Assembly: GCA_900642245.1 (NCBI GenBank)
Contig: CAAAJI010000580.1
Span: 1-30,666, forward strand
Direction of reading: 5' to 3'
Length of the DNA stretch: 30,666 nucleotides
DNA from: Fragilaria radians
Lineage: Eukaryota > Bacillariophyta > Fragilariophyceae > Fragilariales > Fragilariaceae
Notes under the pieces: model-generated
Seen by the model: only the letters and a program-made list of their open reading frames with translations
Told to the model about the DNA's origin: nothing
Databases searched by the model: none
Shown: one piece after another, positions 23,376 through 30,060 of the stretch
Numbering within the stretch: the stretch's first letter is position 1
How the letters are laid out: every line of letters starts with the position of its first letter
Made by a program: the position numbers and the translations under genes

Positions 23376-24075
23376 CGCTGGTCAGGACTGTGCCGGTGAT
23401 AAAGGCGGCGTCTTCCGACAGGAGGAAGTCGATTTGCGCGGCAATCTTCTGGGGCGCCGCGAAGCGGCCAAGCGGAGTCGCCATCCGTCCAAGCGCCGCG
23501 ATCGCCAGCTCGCGGCTGCCTTCGCTGCGGACAAGCTCGGCGAAGAACGGCGCTGAATCCCAGATCGCGGTGTCGACTCCGCCGGGTGCAATGGCGTTGA
23601 CGCGGATGCCGTCGGCGGCAAGCTCCTTGGCGGCGATGCGCGCGAGATGAAGAACCCCGGCCTTCGAGGCGCCGTAGGCCGCCGTTTGAGGCTCGGCCTT
23701 GATCCCGCTGATCGACCCGGTGATGACGATCGCGCGCGGACCGGCGCTGACTTTGATCTCGCGGATTGCGGCGCGCAAGGTCAGGAAGGCGCCGTCGAGG
23801 TTGACCGCCATCACCCGGCGCCATGCAGCATACTCAAGCGCTTCGATGGGATCGGTGAGTGAAATTCCCGCATTGACCACGGCGTGGGTCAAACCGGCGA
23901 GCGCGGGTGCCGCAGAATCCCAAAACTGTTCGCTGCTCACGTCGCCCTGAAGCGCGGCGGAATGATCAATCGCCGCGGTATCGACCAGCACCAGTTCGTG
24001 CCCCGAGGCCCCCAACCGATCGGCCAGCGCCTTGCCGATCCCCGACGCCGCGCCAGTGATAAGGGTTTTTGCCAT
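23356..24075 (-). CDS. Short-chain dehydrogenase/reductase (SDR)
   Basis: The 239-residue product is a classical SDR: the cofactor loop TLITGAASGIGKALADRL at the N-terminus, an acidic residue after strand 2 (LVLVDTAA) favouring NAD over NADP, the NAGIS motif, the catalytic Ser in VITGSISGIKA, the YxxxK motif in AAYGASKAG, and the NAIAPGGVDT and TVLTSDGGYSL ends. The substrate cannot be read. It starts 19 bases after the NtrC-like regulator on the same strand and overlaps the glycosidase-like lipoprotein gene by 20 bases, so the three probably form one operon. Confidence 0.92.
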   Translation of the reverse strand: MAKTLITGAASGIGKALADRLGASGHELVLVDTAAIDHSAALQGDVSSEQFWDSAAPALAGLTHAVVNAGISLTDPIEALEYAAWRRVMAVNLDGAFLTLRAAIREIKVSAGPRAIVITGSISGIKAEPQTAAYGASKAGVLHLARIAAKELAADGIRVNAIAPGGVDTAIWDSAPFFAELVRSEGSRELAIAALGRMATPLGRFAAPQKIAAQIDFLLSEDAAFITGTVLTSDGGYSL

Positions 24076-24094
24076 GAGCGACTGCTAGCCGCGA

Positions 24095-25525
24095 TCAGTT
24101 GGTGGTGTCGATCCCGAGTTCGGCGAGCTTGCGGTACAGGGTCGAGCGGCCAATCCCGAGCCGCCGGGCGACCTCGGTCATGCGACCGCGATAATGGCCG
24201 ATGGCGAGGCGGATGAGGTCGGCCTCGATCTCCTCCATGCTGCGCAGATGGCCGTCGGGACGGATCAGGGTGATCTGGGGCCCGCCAAGCGAAGCTTCGG
24301 CGCTCAATTGCACTACTTCGCTGGCGCGGTCGCTCTTGCGGCCCGAAAAGCGCGACTGGATTGCGATATGCGGGAAATGCTCCGCGGTGAGCGACGTCTC
24401 GTCGCACCGCACCGACGCCCGGAACAACACGCCCGCGAGCTGGCGCACATTGCCCGGCCAGCCGTAGCGCATCAGCACCGCCAACGCGTCATTGCCGATG
24501 GACAGTGCGCGGCCGCCTTGCTGCGCCGCGATCCGCGCCAGCAAATGCCGGGCGAGCGCGGGGATATCGCCGCTACGGTCGCGCAGCGGTGGGATGGTGA
24601 CGCTGGTCGACTCGACGCGCTCGCGCAGCTTGGGGTCGAAATCCGGCCCCAGCGGTGCACTGGAGGTCGCGATCAGGCGAATGTCGACGGAATTCGAACC
24701 GTTACAGCCGACCGGACGCACTTCGCCGGTCGCGAGCACGCGGTCGAGCGCGGCCTGGGTCTCCAGCGGTAGGGCGCCGATATCGTCCAGCAGAAGCGTC
24801 CCGCCGTCGGCCTCGAGCACCTTGCCGATCTTTTCCGAGAAAGCCCCGGGGAACGCCCCGGCGACATGGCCGAACAAGGTCGAATCGATAATGTTGGCGG
24901 CGACGGCCTTGCAATCGACCTGGATCAGCGGCCCGCGTGCCCTGAGGCTCGCCGAGTGGATCGCGCGCGCGAAGGTTTCCTTGCCCGCGCCGGGTTCGCC
25001 GATCACCAGGATCGGCAGTCGGTTGCGCGCTGCCTTGGCGGCGACCGCAAGTGCGGCGCGGAAATCGGGAGCCGCTCCGACCATCTCGTCAAGCGGCAAC
25101 AGGGGTGCCATCTTCTCGGCCAGCGGAGCCAGTTCACCGGCGCCGCGGCGGCGGTCGCGGTGCGCGCTCAAGGCCTCGATCAGCCGTTCGGGCGCGACCG
25201 GCCGGACCAGGAAGTCGTTGGCACCAGCGCGCATCGCATCGACCGCGCAGGCAATCGACTCGCCGTCGGCAAGGACGATTACCGGGAGGTCGGGGCGCGC
25301 TTCCTTCAATGTCGCGATCAGCCCCGGGCCGGTGTCGGCGTTCCAGCCCGAGACCAAGGCGGCTCGAACTTCGCGGCCATGCTGGCCCCGCAGCAGTTCT
25401 AGCGCCCCGCCGGACGCGGCATTGGCAAGGCTCCAGCCGGCGCGCGAAGCGGTCGCCGCGACCAGCCGCCGTTCGGCGGGATCGCTGTCGATCAGCAATA
25501 ACGATCGAAGTACTTCTTCGCGCAT
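24095..25525 (-). CDS. NtrC-family AAA+ transcriptional regulator with degenerate receiver and GAFPGA motif
   Basis: The 476-residue product has the NtrC order of domains. Residues 8-120 look like a receiver, but the phosphoacceptor region reads ALVSGWNADTGPG, with no Asp at the usual site, and the conserved Lys is Arg108 (DFLVRPV). The AAA+ domain keeps Walker A (GEPGAGKE, 176-183) and Walker B (TLLLDDIG, 243-250), but the sigma-54 contact loop reads GAFPGA at 223-228 instead of GAFTGA. The C-terminus is a Fis-type helix-turn-helix: TEVARRLGIGRSTLYRKLAEL. ATG 25525 is preferred, with AAAGGG before it; ATG 25546 or GTG 25549 are alternatives. It heads an operon with the SDR and the lipoprotein. 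The input signal and whether it works with sigma-54 are open. Confidence 0.88.
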   Translation of the reverse strand: MREEVLRSLLLIDSDPAERRLVAATASRAGWSLANAASGGALELLRGQHGREVRAALVSGWNADTGPGLIATLKEARPDLPVIVLADGESIACAVDAMRAGANDFLVRPVAPERLIEALSAHRDRRRGAGELAPLAEKMAPLLPLDEMVGAAPDFRAALAVAAKAARNRLPILVIGEPGAGKETFARAIHSASLRARGPLIQVDCKAVAANIIDSTLFGHVAGAFPGAFSEKIGKVLEADGGTLLLDDIGALPLETQAALDRVLATGEVRPVGCNGSNSVDIRLIATSSAPLGPDFDPKLRERVESTSVTIPPLRDRSGDIPALARHLLARIAAQQGGRALSIGNDALAVLMRYGWPGNVRQLAGVLFRASVRCDETSLTAEHFPHIAIQSRFSGRKSDRASEVVQLSAEASLGGPQITLIRPDGHLRSMEEIEADLIRLAIGHYRGRMTEVARRLGIGRSTLYRKLAELGIDTTN

Positions 25526-25656
25526 CCAAGGGCCCTTTCGAGCCATCACCTTAGTGCCGAGGGGTAAAGGACGACTTAAGGGCTCACGAAAGCGCTTGGG
25601 GGCGAGGCCCGCGATTGATAAGACACGGACAAATCATCCAGCTGAAGGGGAATATC

Positions 25657-25806
25657 ATGGCGGCAGATACCAAACCGCAGGGCTCCACCGACCCGAACCT
25701 GCCCGACCACGCGCGCAGCTACGCGGGCTTCATCACCGCGGTCAAATGGTCCACTCTGATCGTTGCGATCATCTCGGCCATCGTCATCTACCTCATCGCC
25801 AATTGA
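25657..25806 (+). CDS. aa3-type cytochrome c oxidase subunit IV
   Basis: A 49-residue protein with a short polar N-terminus containing HARSYAGFITAVKW and one C-terminal membrane helix (STLIVAIISAIVIYLIAN). This matches the tiny alphaproteobacterial aa3 oxidase subunit IV, which contributes one transmembrane helix to the cytochrome c oxidase complex. ATG 25657 has GAAGGGG about seven bases upstream. Placement 11 bases before pntAA, away from the main oxidase genes, is commonly seen in alphaproteobacteria. The 130-base gap to the divergent regulator gene probably holds the promoter of this gene and pntAA, but no convincing boxes are seen. Confidence 0.88.
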   Translation: MAADTKPQGSTDPNLPDHARSYAGFITAVKWSTLIVAIISAIVIYLIAN

Positions 25807-25817
25807 GCGCCGGCGGC

Positions 25818-26939
25818 GTGAAGCTCGCGGTCCTGAGGGAAAGCGCACCCGAGACGCGGGTCGCCGCAATCCCGGAGACGGTTAAGAAGTTCATCGCACT
25901 CGGTGCCCAGGTCGCTGTCGAACGCGGCGCCGGCGAGACCGCTGGCGTGTCCGATGCCGATTACGAAGCGGCAGGCGCAACCGTCGCCGATCGCGCAGCC
26001 ACTCTCGCCAACGCCGCGATCATCCTGTGCATCACCGGCCCGGCGCCGGACAGTCTCTCAGGCGCAGCGAAGGGAGCACTGCTGGTCGGCGCGCTTGATC
26101 CGTCTCGCCGCGCCGACGATATCGCCGCATACGCAAGGGCCGGGCTCGAACCCCTGGCAATGGAGCGGATGCCGCGCATCACCCGCGCCCAGTCGATGGA
26201 CATCCTTTCCTCGCAGTCCAACCTCGCCGGCTACAAGGCGGTGGTTGACGCCGCTTCGTCCTATGGCCGCGCCTATCCGATGATGATGACCGCGGCCGGC
26301 ACCGTCAGCCCGGCCAAGGTGTTCGTGATGGGGGTCGGGGTTGCTGGGCTGCAGGCAATCGCCACCGCCAAGCGGCTTGGCGCGCAGGTCAGCGCGACCG
26401 ACGTTCGCTCGGCCACGCGCGAGCAGATCATGTCGCTCGGCGCGAAGCCGATCTTCGTCGAGAATGTCGCCGGGATCGAGGGCGAGGGGGCAGGCGGCTA
26501 TGCCGGAGAAATGTCGCCCGAATATCAGGCCGCCCAGGCCGAGCTGGTGTCCGCCCACATCGCCAAGCAGGACATTGTCATTACCACCGCCTTGATCCCC
26601 GGCCGGGCAGCGCCGCGGCTGGTGAGCGATGCCCAGTTGGCGACCATGCGATCGGGCAGCGTGGTGGTCGATCTGGCCGCCGAAGCCGGGGGCAATGTCG
26701 AAGGCTGCGTCGCTGGGCAAAGCGTCGTCCGGCACGGCGTGACCATCATCGGCGCGGTGCAACTGGCACGGAGCGTAGCGGCCGACTCATCGGCCTTGTT
26801 CGCGCGCAATCTGTATAATTTCCTGAGCGCCTTCTGGGACAAGGAAGCCGGCAAACCGGTGCTTCCGGACGACGATGAGATTGTTGTCGCACTCCGAGTC
26901 GCGCCCCGAGTCGCGGAAGTTTCGACACCGGCTATTTGA
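25818..26939 (+). CDS. pntAA: NAD(P)+ transhydrogenase, soluble alpha-1 subunit PntAA
   Basis: The 373-residue product is domain I (NAD-binding) of the proton-translocating transhydrogenase: KLAVLRESAPETRVAAIPET at the start, RITRAQSMDILSSQSNLAGY, AYPMMMTAAGTVSPAKVFVM, the dinucleotide fold GVGVAGLQAIATAKRLGAQ, and LVSAHIAKQDIVITTALIPG. With PntAB and PntB it moves hydride between NADH and NADP at the inner membrane, driven by protons. GTG 25818 gives the correct family N-terminus; the open frame extends over 1 kb upstream but is antisense to the regulator there. Unusually, the membrane subunit does not follow: pntAB and pntB are about 2.8 kb further on, beyond two minus-strand genes. Confidence 0.95.
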   Translation: MKLAVLRESAPETRVAAIPETVKKFIALGAQVAVERGAGETAGVSDADYEAAGATVADRAATLANAAIILCITGPAPDSLSGAAKGALLVGALDPSRRADDIAAYARAGLEPLAMERMPRITRAQSMDILSSQSNLAGYKAVVDAASSYGRAYPMMMTAAGTVSPAKVFVMGVGVAGLQAIATAKRLGAQVSATDVRSATREQIMSLGAKPIFVENVAGIEGEGAGGYAGEMSPEYQAAQAELVSAHIAKQDIVITTALIPGRAAPRLVSDAQLATMRSGSVVVDLAAEAGGNVEGCVAGQSVVRHGVTIIGAVQLARSVAADSSALFARNLYNFLSAFWDKEAGKPVLPDDDEIVVALRVAPRVAEVSTPAI

Positions 26940-26991
26940 GCTGCCCCGCCGCGCCCGCGTCTCATTCAAAAGCGGTGGCTGCACCCCTGAA

Positions 26992-27027
26992 TCAAAAAGA
27001 CCGGCGGGGATGGCCCCGCCGGTCTTT
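26992..27027 (-). terminator. Rho-independent terminator, probably bidirectional
   Basis: A perfect 14-base-pair stem (26996-27009 with 27014-27027) closes a 4-base loop. On the minus strand the stem ends in TCTTTTTGAT, a good U-run, so it should end the tiny gene at 27056-27136. On the plus strand it is followed by only three Ts then CCG, so it would be a weaker terminator for pntAA, 57 bases after its stop. Confidence 0.88.
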
Positions 27028-27055
27028 CCGTTATTTCGTAAACCCTTGGCTTGGT

Positions 27056-27136
27056 TTAGCCGTGGTTTCCGCCGCCGCCCCAGCCACTGCCGAGTAGCCA
27101 GCTCCAGAAGCCCTTGGTGTTTGGACGCTTGTTCAT
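27056..27136 (-). CDS. Tiny Trp/Gly-rich protein gene (26 residues)
   Basis: ATG at 27136 opens 26 codons ending in TAA. The peptide begins MNKRPNTKGFWSWLLG and ends in GWGGGGNHG: a basic, polar head, an aromatic centre with three Trp, and a glycine-rich tail. AGGGG (27143-27147 on the plus strand as CCCCT) lies six bases upstream. A promoter candidate lies 45-75 bases upstream and a perfect terminator 29 bases downstream, so the unit is complete. The length is below the cut-off of normal gene calling. I know of no family to which it belongs. It follows the CHASE2-EAL gene on the same strand by about 100 bases, but seems separately transcribed. It might be a small regulatory or membrane-associating protein, or an export/secreted peptide; the function is unknown. 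Confidence 0.6.
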   Translation of the reverse strand: MNKRPNTKGFWSWLLGSGWGGGGNHG

Positions 27137-27180
27137 TTGAAACCCCTGTTCGTTGCGTGCGAATCGCATCGGCACAGGGC

Positions 27181-27210
27181 ATTATTAACCTTAATCGATA
27201 TGGTTATCAA
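27181..27210 (-). promoter_or_regulatory. Candidate promoter of the tiny Trp/Gly-rich gene
   Basis: On the minus strand TTGATA (27205-27210) is followed after 18 bases by AATAAT (27181-27186); each differs from the consensus at one position. The expected start is near 27174, leaving about 38 bases of leader before the ribosome binding site and ATG. The stretch is notably AT-rich and also contains an ATTAA-CC-TTAAT dyad at 27184-27195. Confidence 0.55.
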
Positions 27211-27233
27211 ACGATTTACCATTTGGCCCAGGG

Positions 27234-29540
27234 TCAGGCCGCGTTGCGCTTCCTTTCGCTGCTCATTCGGCGAACCAATTCCTCGAAGCTCATCGGGCGG
27301 CCGACGATGAAGCCTTGGGCGACATCGCAGTCCATCTGCCGCAGTTGCTCGAGGCTTTGCGGATCCTCGACTCCCTCGGCAACTACCGTCCGCCCAAGCG
27401 AGTGGGCGAGGGCAATGGTCGACTGGACCATGATCAGGTCCGAGCGGTTGTCGCGCATCGTCTTGATGAAGCTCTGGTCGATCTTGATCTCGCTGGCCGG
27501 CATCTTCTTGAGATAGTCGAGCGTCGACAGGCCGGTGCCATAATCGTCGATCGCGATCCGGACGCCGAGTTCACGAAGCCGCGCCAGCAGATCGATGCCA
27601 TTGCCGTTACCCGAGATTTCTGCCGTCTCGGTCAGTTCGAGCGTCAGGAGATTGGCCGCGAGCCCATGGCGGGCAAGGACCGTCGCAACGCGCTCGGGAA
27701 GCTGCCGGTCGTTCAGCATCCGCGCCGACAGATTGACCGCAATCCCGAAGTCATAGCCCTTGCGCACCATCTGAGCGGTCGCGCTGATGGCCTGGTCGAG
27801 GACGAAATCGGTCAGTTTGCCAATCCGGTCGCTCTGCTCTGCGGCGGTGACGAATTCGGTCGGGCTGATCGGTCCCTTTTCGGGATGCGTCCAGCGAGCG
27901 AGTGCCTCGGCGCCGATCGTCCGGCGGGTCCTGAGGTCGAGCTTCGGCTGGTAGGCGATCCACACCTGGCCCTCGTCGATCGCCTCGTCGAGCTGGGACA
28001 GCAGCGAAAGCCGCCACGGCACTTCCTGCAGCCGGGCAGGATCGTGGAATTTCCATTTGAGCGCTTCATTGTCGGCTTCGTCGGCGGCGACCAAAGCGCT
28101 GCCCATGCGGCTTGAGATCGACCTGCTGCTACCGACCTCGATTCCGAAGCTCAGCGAGACGTCGTAATTGATTCCGCCGACCCGGATCGGCGAGCGGAAC
28201 AGCGCATGCAGCGCCTCGAGATGATTGGCGAATGGCGTACCCTTGTCGGCGAACCACACGAAGATTCCCTCGTCGCCCTGGAAGATTACGCGCTCGCGGT
28301 CGCCGAGCCCGAGCCGGGCGACGATCTGCTCGACCAATTGCTTCTCGCCGGCGGCGTTCAGGGTCGAAGCGATTTCTGCATAATTATGCACCCGGACCGC
28401 GACCAGAGGCAGGTCGCGTCCACGCTTGTCGGCCGACAATGCCGCGAGGTTGGGAAGCCCGGTCAGGGCATGCACCAGGCCACGCGACCGCGATCGCATC
28501 CAGGCCAGCCGCGCCGCCACTGCTGCAATCAAAAATAAACCGGCGGTGATATCGAGGAACACGAGTTGCGCTTCCAATGCGATCGGCACCAGCAGCAGAG
28601 CCGCTGTACCAATTGCCAGCGGGTAAGCCCGGCGACGGAGGAGGCAGGCGACACTTGCCGCAAGCGCCAGCGCGAGGGCGGGTATCCAACCTAGATCGAC
28701 CGGCGGGCCAGCCTTTAGAGTTTCTGCTCCGAGGATGTGGATAAGCACCCCGCCGCGCTTGCCGCGACCAGGCACCGTGGCGAGGTCGCCAAGCTCGAAG
28801 GCGGTCGTTCCAAACACCACCGTCTTGCCCCGTATCGCCGCTGCATTCACGCGTTCATTAAGCAAATCCGCAGCGCTGATTCGCGGCACGCTGTCCACGT
28901 CGAAACTGTAATCGACCCGATACCGCTGGTCTGGCACCCCCTCGATACCAGCGATGCGGGCAGAGAGCGACGGCATCGCCTTGCCGTCAAAGCTCGATGC
29001 ATGGTTCAGCTTCCACACCGCCCCCTGCCAATTGAATTTCCAGGCGATCGACGCGACCGTGGCGTGTTTGGCGAACGCCGCCAGCGGCAGTCCCTGATTT
29101 TCCTTGCCTTCATTGTCACCAAGCCGGGTCTGAGCGCCAAGCGTGACCTTGCCTGATCGTTCGAGCGCTTGGGCAAACGCGCGATCGTCCGCCCCATTGC
29201 TCGGCCCGGTGTAAAGGATGTCGAATACGATTTGCTTCGGACCCATGCGGTCGATGGCGTCGATGATCTCGGCTTGCTTTGCGCGCGGCCACGGCCAGCT
29301 GTCGACCTGACGGAGACTCTTTTCATCCACTTCCACGAGCACGATGTTGCCGCTGACCGGCTCTTGATGGACCTTGTTGCGGACAATCCGGAGCACATCC
29401 TCCAGCGGCTCGCCGACTTCGACGAAACCGAACAGCAACGCGAGGACCAGCGGCCACCACAGCAGCTTCAGCCGCTGGCGGCGCGTTTCGCTCGCATTAG
29501 GTGCGTTTGCCGGCACAACATTCCCTTCTTCCCGCCTCAT
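27234..29540 (-). CDS. CHASE2 - degenerate GGDEF - EAL membrane protein (c-di-GMP phosphodiesterase)
   Basis: The 768-residue protein starts with a membrane helix (WWPLVLALLFGFV, 28-40), then a periplasmic CHASE2 sensor (about 45-280; IVLVEVDEKSLRQVDSWPWPR, VFDILYTGP, VFGTTAFELGDLATVPG), three more helices between 284 and 345, a GGDEF-type domain (about 355-490) and an EAL domain (about 510-760). The GGDEF signature reads QGDEG (421-425), so cyclase activity is unlikely. The EAL part is intact: GAEALARW (545-547), VNLSARML, LTLELTETAE, AIDDYGTGLSTLDY, EIKIDQSFIK and VVAEGVED. It should hydrolyse c-di-GMP in response to a periplasmic signal. ATG 29540 fits the N-terminus. It lies antisense between pntAA and pntAB. 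Confidence 0.92.
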   Translation of the reverse strand: MRREEGNVVPANAPNASETRRQRLKLLWWPLVLALLFGFVEVGEPLEDVLRIVRNKVHQEPVSGNIVLVEVDEKSLRQVDSWPWPRAKQAEIIDAIDRMGPKQIVFDILYTGPSNGADDRAFAQALERSGKVTLGAQTRLGDNEGKENQGLPLAAFAKHATVASIAWKFNWQGAVWKLNHASSFDGKAMPSLSARIAGIEGVPDQRYRVDYSFDVDSVPRISAADLLNERVNAAAIRGKTVVFGTTAFELGDLATVPGRGKRGGVLIHILGAETLKAGPPVDLGWIPALALALAASVACLLRRRAYPLAIGTAALLLVPIALEAQLVFLDITAGLFLIAAVAARLAWMRSRSRGLVHALTGLPNLAALSADKRGRDLPLVAVRVHNYAEIASTLNAAGEKQLVEQIVARLGLGDRERVIFQGDEGIFVWFADKGTPFANHLEALHALFRSPIRVGGINYDVSLSFGIEVGSSRSISSRMGSALVAADEADNEALKWKFHDPARLQEVPWRLSLLSQLDEAIDEGQVWIAYQPKLDLRTRRTIGAEALARWTHPEKGPISPTEFVTAAEQSDRIGKLTDFVLDQAISATAQMVRKGYDFGIAVNLSARMLNDRQLPERVATVLARHGLAANLLTLELTETAEISGNGNGIDLLARLRELGVRIAIDDYGTGLSTLDYLKKMPASEIKIDQSFIKTMRDNRSDLIMVQSTIALAHSLGRTVVAEGVEDPQSLEQLRQMDCDVAQGFIVGRPMSFEELVRRMSSERKRNAA

Positions 29541-29777
29541 GCGCGAGAAAGGTTATCAAATCGGAAACCTTGCATTAAATCGGACTGATTAACCGCCGGT
29601 CGGGCGCTTTCGAAAAGCCGCTGTCCTACGGCCCCCGTCTTGTGCCATGCAGTCGCCATGACGCAATGCCATGACCAACATCATGATCTCACCGGCTCGC
29701 TGGTCAGCGGGTCGACGCGCGCAATTGGGGGCGACACTGTGACCATTGGGACCATTCGCCCGGCTTGAGGAGGCCAA
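29541..29777. promoter_or_regulatory. Divergent intergenic region between the EAL gene and pntAB
   Basis: These 237 bases must hold the promoter for the EAL gene and a separate one for pntAB-pntB, since pntAA is cut off. The left part is AT-rich and contains GGTTATCAAA (29551-29560), also found at 27202-27211, and a TTAACC at 29589-29594. No convincing paired boxes for pntAB are seen. A 36-codon frame (29658-29768) ends inside the pntAB ribosome binding site GAGGAGG (29767-29773); it has no visible ribosome binding site of its own. Confidence 0.4.
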
Positions 29778-30059
29778 ATGGACTTCATTTCGATCCTGTC
29801 GATCTTCGTATTGGCCTGCTTCGTGGGCTACTTCGTCGTCTGGTCGGTCACTCCGGCGCTGCACACGCCGCTGATGGCGGTGACCAACGCGATCTCCAGC
29901 GTGATCATCGTCGGTGCGCTGATCGCGGCTGCGGCGGCTGGAAACCCGACCGCCAAATGGCTCGGCCTCGCGGCTGTGGCGCTTGCCAGCGTCAACATCT
30001 TCGGCGGCTTCGCGGTAACCGCGCGGATGCTGGCGATGTACAAGAAAAAGGAGCGCTAG
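29778..30059 (+). CDS. pntAB: NAD(P) transhydrogenase membrane subunit alpha-2 PntAB
   Basis: A 93-residue protein with three hydrophobic helices: SILSIFVLACFVGYFVVWSV, MAVTNAISSVIIVGALIAAA, and LGLAAVALASVNIFGGFAVT, ending in MYKKKER. The conserved VTPALHTPLMAVTNAISS string is the hallmark of the transhydrogenase alpha membrane domain, which with PntB forms the proton channel. The start at ATG 29778 has a strong GAGGAGG just upstream. The stop is one base before pntB, so the two are coupled. The usual partner pntAA is not adjacent. Confidence 0.95.
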   Translation: MDFISILSIFVLACFVGYFVVWSVTPALHTPLMAVTNAISSVIIVGALIAAAAAGNPTAKWLGLAAVALASVNIFGGFAVTARMLAMYKKKER

Positions 30060-30060
30060 G

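Noticed and set aside
24492..25817. Large plus-strand open frame continuous with pntAA
   Set aside because: It is antisense to the NtrC-like regulator, whose domains are clear. The composition is Ser/Arg/Ala-rich as expected for a shadow frame in GC-rich DNA. PntAA homology begins at 25818.
5420..29594. TTAACC elements at 5420, 19925, 27185 and 29589 as CtrA half-sites
   Set aside because: No full TTAA-N7-TTAAC was found at any of them, and at this base composition a few TTAACC hits in 30 kb on two strands are expected by chance. Their intergenic position is explained by AT-rich spacers.
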